From contig SJOL01005655.1 of NCBI GenBank assembly GCA_004794785.1, positions 137,154 through 201,153 of the forward strand: a DNA stretch of 64,000 nt, written 5' to 3'. This document shows, in pieces, positions 12,001 to 24,000 of the stretch. Below the pieces are notes generated by a model. That model saw only the letters and a program-made list of their open reading frames with translations. It was not told the origin of the DNA and ran no database searches. Both the position numbers and the translations under genes were made by a program. The first letter of the stretch is position 1, and each line of letters opens with the position of its first letter. This DNA comes from Opisthorchis felineus. Its lineage: Eukaryota; Platyhelminthes; Trematoda; Opisthorchiida; Opisthorchiidae.

Positions 12001-15000
12001 TCTTATACCACTACCGTTGTTGGGTGGCTTGGTGTTAGTGAGACAAACCGTCAGTTGGATGGTAATGAAAATTCACAAACTTCATAACAATTAGAACGAG
12101 TAACTGGGCACTTCCAGTTACAATTCATTTATCCTCCAGGGCCAGTTTCTCCAGCCGCAGCACCGATGGTACCACCGAGCACCTCTGTTTAAGCTGCCGC
12201 GGGAGAAAAACACGAGGTGCAGCGAAGCACCAGGCATCATAGTGCACCGTGTCTTGACGCTGGTTTGTTAAAATTTATGATGAGGGTGCAGTCCCTTTTA
12301 GGTAGGGTGGATCGGTAGTGATTCACACTTCAATGGTTGGAGAGTATCAGCAACTCTGTCCGTCTGTATGGTTGTATTATGGCTGACGTTGACATTCAAG
12401 TGGGGGTATAACTGCTAATCCTGAAAGCAAAGGTGACACTTACCAACTTGAGGCACTTGCAACTCAACATGGCATCCACCTTTCTCCTCCGGTTTTGGGC
12501 TCGAAGGCCAGTGGGTACTATTGGTTATAAACACTGAAAGAGCCGGAAAGGGAATTCTGTGGTGTTAATCTTGGTTGTGAAGCATAAACAAACTAAAAAG
12601 CACGGGAAATTCCTGTGGTCAGACGCAAAAAACTTCTCACACATTTTCATTTTTAGACGTTTTCTTTTCTCCTTGTTTGGCATTAATTCGGATTTTAAGC
12701 TAGGAGGATAGTCATATCCTGTATACTTGGCCACATGTCACTTCTCTGGTGCTCCCAACAGGTAATTTGATTTGGGCTTGGCATCATTGCCGTTTTGTTA
12801 CTTTTCTAGGCTTGCACACTCCCCACGCGTGTGAAGTCACATGGGGACGGTCAGTTGTGGTCTACTGCATCCTAGTTTGATGGGAAAGCTGACTACGTCT
12901 TGGTTCATTATTCTTACTAGCTACCAACAGCTACAATTGTTAAGTCTCTGCATCTTCTTGCTTGGCGTATTAGCGGGTCTCCTGTGCAGTTTGAGCCGAT
13001 CACCCATTGACTGTTTAGATGCCGTATCAATTTCCTGTCTACTGAATGAAGAATTACCACCATTGGGAGCCCAGTCAGCGACACTCATGCAATGAATTTA
13101 TCTCCTGTATAACATAGCCACTCTAATTCCTGCTCCTTAAAAACAATTGAACGGCTTGTTATGCCGTTACCTTCAATGTATGGCTCTCTTATCATTCTCC
13201 ATTCCCTTGGGGAAAATGGGCTGTTTGAATCAGACAGCTATGCTACACAGGTTTTAGATGACAAAATAGGCCGCTATGATCTCACAAATGTGGGCAGTTC
13301 GGAAGTTCAAGCATGTAAATGATACCAACCAATAAGTGAACTGGCTGTTGAGTGCTTTCAAGAACAGTAAGATACCGAAAACAGCTGCTTACGTGTTACA
13401 CGACTGCCACCTTCAGTTCCTCATACATTGATCCTTCTATCCCATGATCACCTGCTAGCCACTTATGTCTTGCTAAAGTTGTGGCTGAACATCATTCCGC
13501 TTTTGCCTGTTCTGTGAAACCATTTTGCACGTCTTGCTTTCAGCTATCGACCTGTCCCTCTGGAACAACAGTACATCGGGATCACAGAAAAGAAAGCTGT
13601 AAAACGCTACCAAACCATGAATGACATTGTCTATAACAAGGTGATGGAAAGCGCCGGTCGGAACCAAGTCCTCATTTTTGTGCACAGTCGGAAAGAGACT
13701 GGAAAAACAGCACGGCAGTTGCGAGATACGTGTCTGGAAAAAGACACTCTAGGTATATTCATGAAGGACAAAAATGCGTCGGCGATCGTTCTTCGTCAGG
13801 AAGCCGAACAAGTAGGTTAAATGAAGGCATAGTTCAATGGTTGGATTCAATTCGGCCTTCCTCTTCTGTTGAGCAAATACCTCGGGTTATTGGTTTCTCC
13901 AGGGAGGCAAGATAGTCGAATTTTTCAAGTCACAAATTTTATATAAAACCCATTTGTTCAAGCTTAATATCAATTGGCCTTTATATTTTGAGCATTTCTT
14001 GAAGCACTTACAACTTTGAGTGTCATACATGGATCTAGATCACAGTCCATAGAATGGGCAAGAATAAAGGCACGTTCTCTATTGTCATCTCGCTCCAGTA
14101 CATCGGAGACAGCCTTTTGCTCAACGATAGCTGCTAAGAGGGTCAGTTACGCCTGGTTGTTGGTAGGTTCGCCGGGTTGGCAGTTGGGTTGCAAACGTAT
14201 CATCACAATCGAAGTGACATCCTCAGTGCTAGGTTGAGTGGGTAAATTCCTCCTCTTCTGTCTGTGCTTATGTAGTTTCAAAACAGCATCTAGTATCTCG
14301 AAGGTGTGGTTGGTCCCGAGGTGATTTTTGCGTAGTTTGGATGGCCAGCTTGGAATCTTAGTTGCGCTGTAGTTTCATTTCTTTTATCTGGTTGGTTCGT
14401 TGGATTCGCTCTGGACAACCGGGTAATCATCAACAGAAAGAAAATCGCTCAACTGTAGCTAGCCTGGCTGCCATGCCAATGAAAGGAGGCACCATAAACG
14501 GAACACTTGGTAAAAAAGATGTCTGCGAACTACTAGATCTGTGCTTGACAACCTACTTCGAGTTCAATGGAGATTATTATGAACAACTCAATGAAGAGCC
14601 AATGTGATCGCCAATCCCAGGATTCATCGCGGAGATTACAATGTAAAAACTGGAGCAGACTGTGCTACCAAAACATCAAACCTAAAGTGTGTACGGTGTG
14701 TGGACGACACATTTGCCATTGTGAAGAAAAATGAACCGTCACTAGCGAATCAAATGCTGAACCACATGTTCCCCGACATCCATTTCACATTGGGAAAGGA
14801 TAACAACAAATTGGCGTTCCTACATCTACTTATCACAAGAGCAACACACGGCCAACTCCAAACCTAAGTATGGGCGGAAGAAACGCACACGGATCAGATT
14901 ATGAACCACTTCTGCAACCATCCGAACTGTCGCAAACGAAGCTGTGTTCGAATCCTATTCAAGCGGATCGAGAAGCACTGCAACGCAGATTCGAAGACGA

Positions 15001-18000
15001 AAAAAGGACGAAAACTTTATCAGACTCTCCAAAATAATAGTTGCCTAAGAAACTTCATATGGAGATACTTACGAAATCCACGCCAAGCTACTTTGCCAAC
15101 ACAACCAGAACAAGAAAAGGATTACGCTCGCGTGTATAAAAACGTCGCGGAAACGACTGCAAGACAATCACGGTGGCATGGAATAACAGTCGCATTTTAA
15201 GCCTGTAGGCACGTTGAGATGAACTCTCTTGAAAACAAAGGGAAAACTGGATTCAATGAAGAAGACGAACGTGATCCGCAAACTTGAATATAGCGAATGC
15301 GACAAACACTATGTTGACCAGACTAGAAGATAAATTGGCAATAGAATAGACGAACACAAGCTTGCCAGCAGAAGACGACCCAATGTCAATTGTTTCATTT
15401 CACGAAGACAGAGAAGGACATCAGTTCAATTGGAATGATGTTCAAACACTTGGTCACGTAAGGAAAAACGGGGACGAGAGTTTACCGAGGCGTGAAACTC
15501 CACACAAAAATCAATCAGTAAACACATTGATAACGGCCAAGTCTATCGGCCGCTACGAACAAAATAATCACAGTTGCGGGACTATGGACTACGTGGGAAA
15601 TCAAACAACCTAACGACAACCAATGGACTAATCGGATCAGAGAAAGAAAGTCATTGGTCATGTAATCAACCAGCCAAGTGGAACAAAGTCAGACCATAAA
15701 TCAAGAAGGAAACGACCTAGTCACAACCTAACCACAGAACTGTCGAATTGAGGATGCCCAACGAATCGACCAGATACAGGGAAATAAGACCACGGTACAA
15801 CTCAGATTCCAAGCTGACCAACCAAATTACGTGAAAACCACCTCGGGACCAACCACACCTTAGAGATATTAGATACTGTTTAGAAACTATATAAGCACAG
15901 ACAGAAGAGGAGGAGTTTACCCACTCAACCTAGCACTGAGGATATCACCTTGATTGGTAATGATACATTTGCAACCCAACTGTCAAGCTCGGCGGACAGA
16001 CCAACAACCAAGCAGTGCACCCGAGCTACCTATATTCCGCAACAGGGTCAGTTATCTCACCTCACTCTGGTAGCTATTTTGTCAAAGTCTACCCCCTGGC
16101 AAATGTAGAACGAAAATGGCTAGTATAGGGTGAACGAGAAATAACGAGTTGTCGTGTGTCGCTTTATCTGGTTGGCTGATTCTGGAACCGAAGGTCATCT
16201 TTTGTCCTACTGTGTGGAGGAATGTTAGGAATATATGTATTATGACAGCTTATACAATAGTCTCATATTCGCCATCGATGGTTGCGGCTATTCTGATATC
16301 GTACATCTGTAAAAATATCGCCTTTTGTATGTAGTCTCGCTAGAATACCAAATGGCCCTCAAACATTATTCATCTGGGTCTACCGGAATTGGGGTTTTAA
16401 ATTTATGTTTATCTCACTGTGTTTTGCATCATAATACCGCACTTTCCCCTCGAGGAAACACCTTAGGGTGATGCCAAGGTGTTTCCTCATCCGGAATCGC
16501 TGCACATCTTTCTTACCTTTTTCAATTGTTTATCGTAAATTTAGTTGTATCAGGTATTTCCAACATCTTCCTCATAGTTTCCCCAGCAAAAAGGCTAACT
16601 GCACGTGATCCATTTGGCAGAATCCGAGCTTTTTTGCCATTAATCCCCTATCCGTTAGTATTCGCCATAGTTGAGCATGGCCAACACCAGCTTTGGATTG
16701 CCTTCATTTTTCACTCAGCGATAGGGCGAGACTTCATCAGTACTATATTTTGTAGCAGGGAACTGTGTGCCTTATGGTTGTTCTGCGAATCAGACCCTAT
16801 CTGCCGCATCTACGCCAGCCTGCTTCGCTCATTCCAATACACTTTTACACAGAAGTATTGACGCTAATTTTAATAGCAGCCGTACGGATTCTCCATAGGG
16901 CTCTTCTAAGCCCGTCGTATGTTTGTCTTATGTTTTCGCGTGCAATACTTTGTTATCCCCTTACACTTCTGCACCTTCGAACTCTTCCAATAGCCTCAAC
17001 AACAGGTGTTCCGTTTCGTCACCGATTTTGGTGTCGAAGAGATATCAGGCAACCGACCAAAACAGTGCTTGTGTGCGAACCGTTTACCAACATGGTTCGA
17101 AAAGCTCTTAATTTTCGAGCCTGGCTGGATGCAACTGCATTCCACCAGGCTAACGGTTCGGGTGTGCAGTTCAAATATGTACAATGGTAACTGACCAAGT
17201 GCACTATCATCGAGAGATCTACTGGAAATCGTAATGTGCTCTGGCTAGGGCGTGGTATCCAAATGTCGAGAAACGTGTAGCCCTATCTAACGTTATTGGA
17301 GAAGCCTCACTAGGGCTGGAGATGAGTGCGCCGTGGTCAGCCAATTACAAGGTCACGAGTTACGAGCGCTTTGGTTGTACATCTGACGAAGGTTAGCAAA
17401 TACCGTTTAGCTGGTTAGACGGCAGGCGACAACCTTCATCGACGGGTGAAAATACTTTTTGATAAATCAGCCTGCTGTGATCATTAGAGAGCCTGAACTA
17501 CTACCCGGCTAACCTACCCTAAGTATCCCTGCTTTCCAGTTTTATTCTCTTTCACCCGAATCGTTTTGTTTTCATCCGAATTTTCGATTTTTATATCTTA
17601 CCCATAAAACAATCACTCAAGGGAACGGAGCATAGTGGTAATCATAATGGTGGTAAAAAGTTTGAGTGAGTGTGGTGTAATGCTCTACTCTCTCTTCACC
17701 GAGCACACCTACAATGGCTGCTGTCCTGGGGTCGTTGAGGTAACTATCTTGAGTAGAACGTTTGGTTGTGGCCACTTCTGGAATACAAACAAAAACTTGG
17801 CAACTTATGAACGTCAGAGATTTACGTTTCGTTCGCCCGAGATTTCCTAACGTACCAGCTACTTAGATTTCGGCCATAAAGAGAATACCCTATTTTGCAC
17901 GTGGGATAATCTTTCAGTTACACATTGGGTTGCCTGTGAGCAAGCATTTTTTTGTAAGTGGGGGAAATCGGAGCCAGAAGTGGGGATGTCCACTGAGGAC

Positions 18001-21000
18001 CAACGCAACATTGACGTGGCGGTTCGACACATGGGATTTTGTGGTACAAATTTAAGTCTCGCAACTAATCAGTCAGAAATGTGAATGTAACCAATAAATT
18101 ATTTACAGTGGTGTGACATATGTTGTTGCTCCCGAGTGTATGGAACGTCCTCATTCGGTATAGCAGTTTAACAACAGAAGTGAGTCCACGTGCATTCCAT
18201 AGTTGGTTTGCTTTCGATTACTTCAACCTCCTGGCTTACTAATGGCGCACCGTTCATCTCCAACTGGGGAAATGGTGGTAATCTTCTCCGTGCTGCTCAT
18301 TTATTTCGATCGCCATCAAAGGCACTCTCTCACATTAATCCTAACTTCGGTTCCGGGTTCTTCTGTCAACTTTTCTACTTTCCAGTCAGTTTACCGAATA
18401 TTTCTATGGCTATCGGGGCTTTTCCATATTGCAGTTGTACTCCAACTCTAACCTCCTTTTTCCGTGTCCCGTGTCCCACCTTCCAGTCCGTCCAAGAGGA
18501 GCATCTTCAGGTTTACTAAACTGCCAGACTTTTTGCACATTTTATCGACCGCGTTGTATTTACGTCCCCACCATGTACAGGTGAAAAATAACGAGCTGAA
18601 GGACCTTTTACCCTATGGATTTGGGATTCACCACGCAGGAATGAGCCGTGTGGATCGTACTCTTGTCGAAGATCTGTTCGCTGATCGTCACATCCAAGTT
18701 CTGGTCTCCACTGCTACCCTTGCTTGGGGTGTTAATTTGCCAGCCCACACCGTGGTTATCAAGGGGACTCAGGTAAGCACCCCGAGTGTCTTTGATGGAT
18801 AGCTCAATCAATGCAGTTTTCCAGAATGCTTGGGTTTACTACTGGTATTTTTAAAGTGACTAATTTCTCAATTCGGTTTTTTGACGGGTATCTGTTGTAA
18901 GTTTTTAATCACTTGTATCACCCACGTCGCATTTACAGTTCACTGAGTGGTCATTTCTGAATAGATGGCTCATGGTGTCTGAACTGACGTGTACATTTTG
19001 GTCGTGGCGCTCCCATTTGGGGCATAGGAAAAGAATCCCAGGAGTTTCTTCACCGTGTTTATTTAAAATCAATCATACTTTGTGCTTGAATGATGTCTTG
19101 CACTGATCTCGCGTTGCTTCAGCACAGATAACAACTCAAGATACGAATACCGATTGGATTCTGTATACTGAGCTAGAGGATTAGTCCTTTTTTTATCCCG
19201 CTCCACTGCAATTATTCTGTCTATTCAGACAGTTTCTTTGTATTGTGTGTTGGTCACAGTTGCACCCACTCCCACAAGAGATAACTTTTATTTGGTCCTT
19301 TAAGGTATGGTTTAATTGGATAGTTTCTCAAATACGTTTTCAGCTTGTCCCTTCAAATGCAGGCCACTATGTTTCGATTGTGTGCATACTATATAGCTGG
19401 TTTTCAACCCACCATTTATCATAACACTTTTATCCTGCATTCCCACAGGTTTACAGCCCAGAAAAAGGCCGCTGGACTGAATTAGGTGCCTTGGATGTCA
19501 TGCAGATGCTTGGACGTGCTGGTCGACCACAGTATGATACCAAAGGTCAAGGGATTTTGATAACTAACCACACCGAACTTCAGTACTATCTCAGCTTGAT
19601 GAACCAGCAGTTGCCCATAGAAAGCCAGCTGATTTCCAGTCTAGCTGACTTGCTGAATGCTGAAGTTGTTCTTGGCACTGTTTCCAGTATTCGTGAGGCT
19701 GTCACATGGCTTGGGTACACCTACTTATATATCCGCATGTTGAGGAACCCAAGTCTTTACGGCGTGCCTGAGGGAAGCGAAAAATCTGATCCTTGGTTAG
19801 AGCAGTATCGACGAGACATCATTCATACAGCTGCAGTGGAACTTGACCGTTGTCAATTGATTCGATACGATCGAAGGATTGGCAGTCTCCAATCCACGGA
19901 ACTTGGACGAATCGCTTCTCACTACTACTTGACTCACTCGACCGTCCTGTCTTACAATAAGCTTTTACGCCCCGGTTTGGGTGAAATCGAGTTGTTCCGT
20001 GTGTTTGCCGCCAGTTCCGAATTCAAACATGTGATGGTTCGGCAAGAAGAACGGTTTGAATTAGCCAAATTGCTTGAACGCGTACCGATTCCAGTGAAAG
20101 AATCGGCAGAAGAGCCGTCAGCCAAAGTCAATTGTCTTCTGCAGGCCTACATTTCCGGTCTGAAATTAGAGGGATTTTCGTTGGTATCTGATATGGTGTA
20201 CATCACCCAATCAGCTGTTCGACTGATTCGGGCTATTTTCGAAATTGTGCTCCATCGTGGTTGGGCTGAGCTCGCCGACAATGCGTTGACTTTAGCCAAA
20301 ATGATCGAACGTCGTATGTGGGAATCCATGTGCCCCTTAAGGCAGTTCAAGAAATTACCAGAGGAAGTGATTCGTAAGCTAGAAAAGAAATCCATCCCAT
20401 TTGATCGTCTCTACGACATGAATCACCATGAATTGGGAGAGTTAGTTCGAACCCCCAAGCTGGGCAAACCGCTACACAAATACCTACACCAGTTGCCTCG
20501 TCTGGAGATGAGTGTGCATGTTCAGCCAATTACCAGGGCGGCTCTGCGCGTCGAACTGACCTTGACTCCTGATTTCAGTTGGGACGAGAAAACTCATTCA
20601 ACTAATCAAGCATTCTGGATCTTTGTGGAAGATGTCGACGGCAGTACTATCCTACACCACGAGTTTTTCGTCCTAAAGCAACGATATGCGACGGAGGAAC
20701 ACGTGCTTCGTTTTGTTGTCCCTATATTTGATCCACTACCGCCACATTACTACATTACAGCTGTATCGGACCGATGGATTGGTGGCGAAGTTACCCTCCC
20801 TGTTTCGTTTAGACACCTGATTTTGCCGGAGAAGACCGTCCCTCCGACTGAATTACTGGATTTGCAACCTCTGCCGGTTACTGCACTGCGAAACAAAGAA
20901 TTTGAAGCACTGTACGCGGATCGTGTTCGTGTATTCAATCCCATTCAAACTCAAGTGAGTCGTAGTTCTATTACTTCGCCTACACTGAAGTACCGAGTGT

Positions 21001-24000
21001 TGTTTTCTTCATATGCTACGTTTTACCTGATAGTTCGTTTAACTTTATCATCATCGATGGCAGCACGCCAGTAGTAAATGATACTGTTGAACTGCCATGA
21101 ATGCAGCAGGAAGGTTACTGTCATAAAGTGTTGAAGGTAAAGGGAGGGCTTGATCTAAAGGGGAAAACGATCAATAACAAGATGACTACACTGTTTTTCA
21201 GCACTGAAGTAGGCAAATCTGAGAATCGTGTGAGGGGAGACGCCGTCAGTGGAACTGACCCGACACCTTTGCGAACCTCATCCAACGTGGGCACAATATA
21301 TGACAAATAAACTTCAACTAGGCAATCCAGCTAGGAAGTAACAGCTTGCTCGCCACTGGAATTGATTTCATCCCATGTCCTGTTGGATTCAGCTACGTGC
21401 AAGGAGGATCCTTTGAAACCCAGCCAGAAAGGCGCGAAGACCTTGCAGTAGTCAGCTTGAGTATGGCTACCTTCATTTCGCATTTTCATATCGTGGTCTG
21501 TTTCCTGCAAACCTTTCGTCAATAAGGATGTGAACTGAAAAGCAATGGTTTTCTTGGCATGCAGCAATTTAGCGTGTGTAGCACGTTCCTGAATCACATT
21601 TACCCGATGAGCTTCATTCGCTGGATTATTACCGAGGATTCTCTTATGCGCTATATCACGGCGAACATATGGCTGCCAGCTAATGCTTGCCGTGTCGCTG
21701 GGACACCGATGACCAAACGTTTGAACATGTTTGAGGCCTTCAGATCGCAGGGGCAAAGTTTCGCAACCATATAGTGAAACGGTTCTTGCAGCTGACATCT
21801 ACTGAATATTTGTTGGGTTGCATATAACCGGAGTAAATTCTCGTGCTTAGCAGATCAAATCTTAGATCAAATCTAAATAATCCGCATGTATGGCAAACTA
21901 AACAGCAGGTTTGTTTGATAGCTTCCAGCTGACATCGGGTGCTGGTCGGCAACAGTATTCAACCAGTTTGTATGATTTATGCTTCCTTTGTCAGCTTTTC
22001 GGAATACTTCACCTACGTGCTAGTTGTACGATTGTTACCCTCGTATTTCAGGTCTTCAACTCGCTGTACAATTCTGATGAGAACGTAATTATTGCCGCTC
22101 CGACTGGCAGTGGAAAGACCGTGTGTGCGGAACTAGCTATTTTCCGTCTAATCACTATCACGGGTGCATCAGGACCTTCGGAAGCTGGGAGTGGTGGTCA
22201 GGCATCTGGTTCGGGTGTTTTTCGTTGCGTTTACGTCGTACCACATGCTGAACAAGTAGAACAACGCTACATGGACTGGTCTAGTCGGTTCGGTGAGAAA
22301 CTTGGGAAGCGTGTCGTTCGGCTTACAGGAGAAACCTCGGTAGATTTGAAATTGCTGGCTCGCGGTCAAGTAAGTCTCTATGACAATATGAATTTCATTT
22401 CCCAAATGTAAAGTGGAACGTGCGAAGTGTGGACATAAGTGGCTCGCCAGTCGGTGTACACAGGCTGGTGGGTCGTGCAGTTGTCCCAATACACGATCCA
22501 ATGTATGGTCGTTTACTTCAGACAAATTTGTTACTGAACGCATGCTATGACCCGAACAGCTTGTATTTCCAACTTATGGTCCTTGAGCATCATCGGCGTA
22601 TGCGTAGTTTCTCTTCGTGCTACACATCGGCACTTTTCCATTCTTGGATATATCTTGATGACACAACAAACATGCTGTGTAAATCAAAGTGTGGTATGTA
22701 TTGTCTCCGAAGCATTGGTCAGGTCTGGTGGGAACCTCGGATTAGCAATGCTGAGGTACGCCAGATGGTTTTAAGAAGAAGGAACTCTCTCGCGATAGAT
22801 GAATTACTCACGCCTCATAGGTTACGCTGGTTAGGACATGTACTCCGCATGCCAGAAGACCGTCTGCTTCGCAGAGCTCTTTTTGTGGAAGCGAGGTTGA
22901 CCTGGCAACGAAGTACGAAAACACTGACCAGTAAACTTAGTCGGGTCGGCAACTGCCACCTCCCTGGATGGGGACCCCGGGACTCAACTCACAAATGGTT
23001 AATGACATTGGCAGAAATGGCCCAATCGCGCAGTCAGCGGCGTTCGTGCATCAGAGCTATCGCCTTCAATGCGTAGCTACCAGTTCCCGAACTAACCAGA
23101 TTTGCCATCACCTCCAAGGCTTGGCTGTATGTTCCACACTCTCCCGTTTTTGGGTGATCGGAACTGTAGCAGCTGGAACCAATGTGCCTATGGTACACTG
23201 TTTATAGCTGATGAATTGAATTGAATTCAAGGTTTATTGGTTGATCGTTCGAGCACCTGTGAGGACGAAAGTCAGGTGTCAAAAAAAAACCAACATCGAA
23301 CTGATGCAACAAGCCAAGTATAACTATGAAACAAGGTTGGAAATGGATGTTTGACAGTAAACCTGAATGCCATTAAAAATAATCGCAAACTGAGGTGTAG
23401 CCTTTGGTGTTAGTCGTTGACATTTTTTCGTATTGATGAGCTGTTTCGGTAGTCCGGGCTAGTTTTTTTAACGAAGTTCTGTAGTATTATTCGGCCGTAA
23501 GATTTAGTAGCGAAAATCCCATTATACACCGTTTTCTAGTCAGTGAGAGACACCCAAGTTCCCTAGAGTCCTCACAAGTCGGAATGCATGTTTATTCCGG
23601 ATTACCAGATATTCCAAAACGTGGAATACCTAATGTTTCAGCATCCACCAATGCTCAGTTTCGTCTAAATTTTCTGCCGATATTGCAGATTATCGTTACT
23701 TCGCCGGAACACTGGGATGTTTTATCCAGACGTTGGAAGCAGCGCAAGAACGTGCAAAATGTGAACCTTTTCATCGCCGACAATTTGCACTTAGTGGGCT
23801 CAGAATGCGGTCCTGTGTTAGAAGTTGTGTGTTCGCGAATGCGCTATATCAGCAGTCAATTAGACAATCCTATCCGTATTGTGGGCCTGTCTCACAGTTT
23901 GCTGAATGGCCGCGATATTGCCAGCTGGCTTGGTTGCTCATCCGGAGCCACTTACAACTTCCCCTCGGCCACCAGACCCGTACCGTTGGAGTTGAACATA

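Larger units (their letters stand above)
14152..16012 (+). mobile_element. Penelope-like retroelement remnant flanked by inverted repeats
   Basis: Between inverted repeats 14152-14358 and 15794-16012 (rough identity above 80 percent by eye) lie broken coding pieces of a Penelope-like element. The RT block [16 protein letters not shown] is at about 14540-14590, a [12 protein letters not shown] box (motif C, normally YVDD) at about 14700-14735, and a [14 protein letters not shown] block follows. A GIY-YIG-type endonuclease remnant with CDKHYVDQT is at about 15297-15330, followed by an [10 protein letters not shown] block. Stops and frameshifts occur throughout. Inverted or tandem terminal copies (pLTRs) are typical of this class. 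Confidence 0.8.
13812..18580 (+). other. Intron 5 (4.8 kb)
   Basis: Contains the Penelope-like element 14152-16012. From 16013 to 18580 nothing is recognised; the open frames around 16149-17210 and 18190-18519 overlap on both strands and look like chance in degenerate repeat sequence. Confidence 0.6.

Noticed and set aside
16149..17210. Cluster of overlapping frames on both strands in intron 5
   Set aside because: The frames overlap in several phases with no known domain; they look like chance open frames.
17310..17360. Similarity of intron 5 to Brr2 exon 7 (CTGGAGATGAGTG...TCAGCCAATTAC)
   Set aside because: Only two 12-13 base blocks match, the flanks do not follow the exon, and no Brr2-like protein is encoded around them. 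Chance or repeat sequence is the simpler reading.
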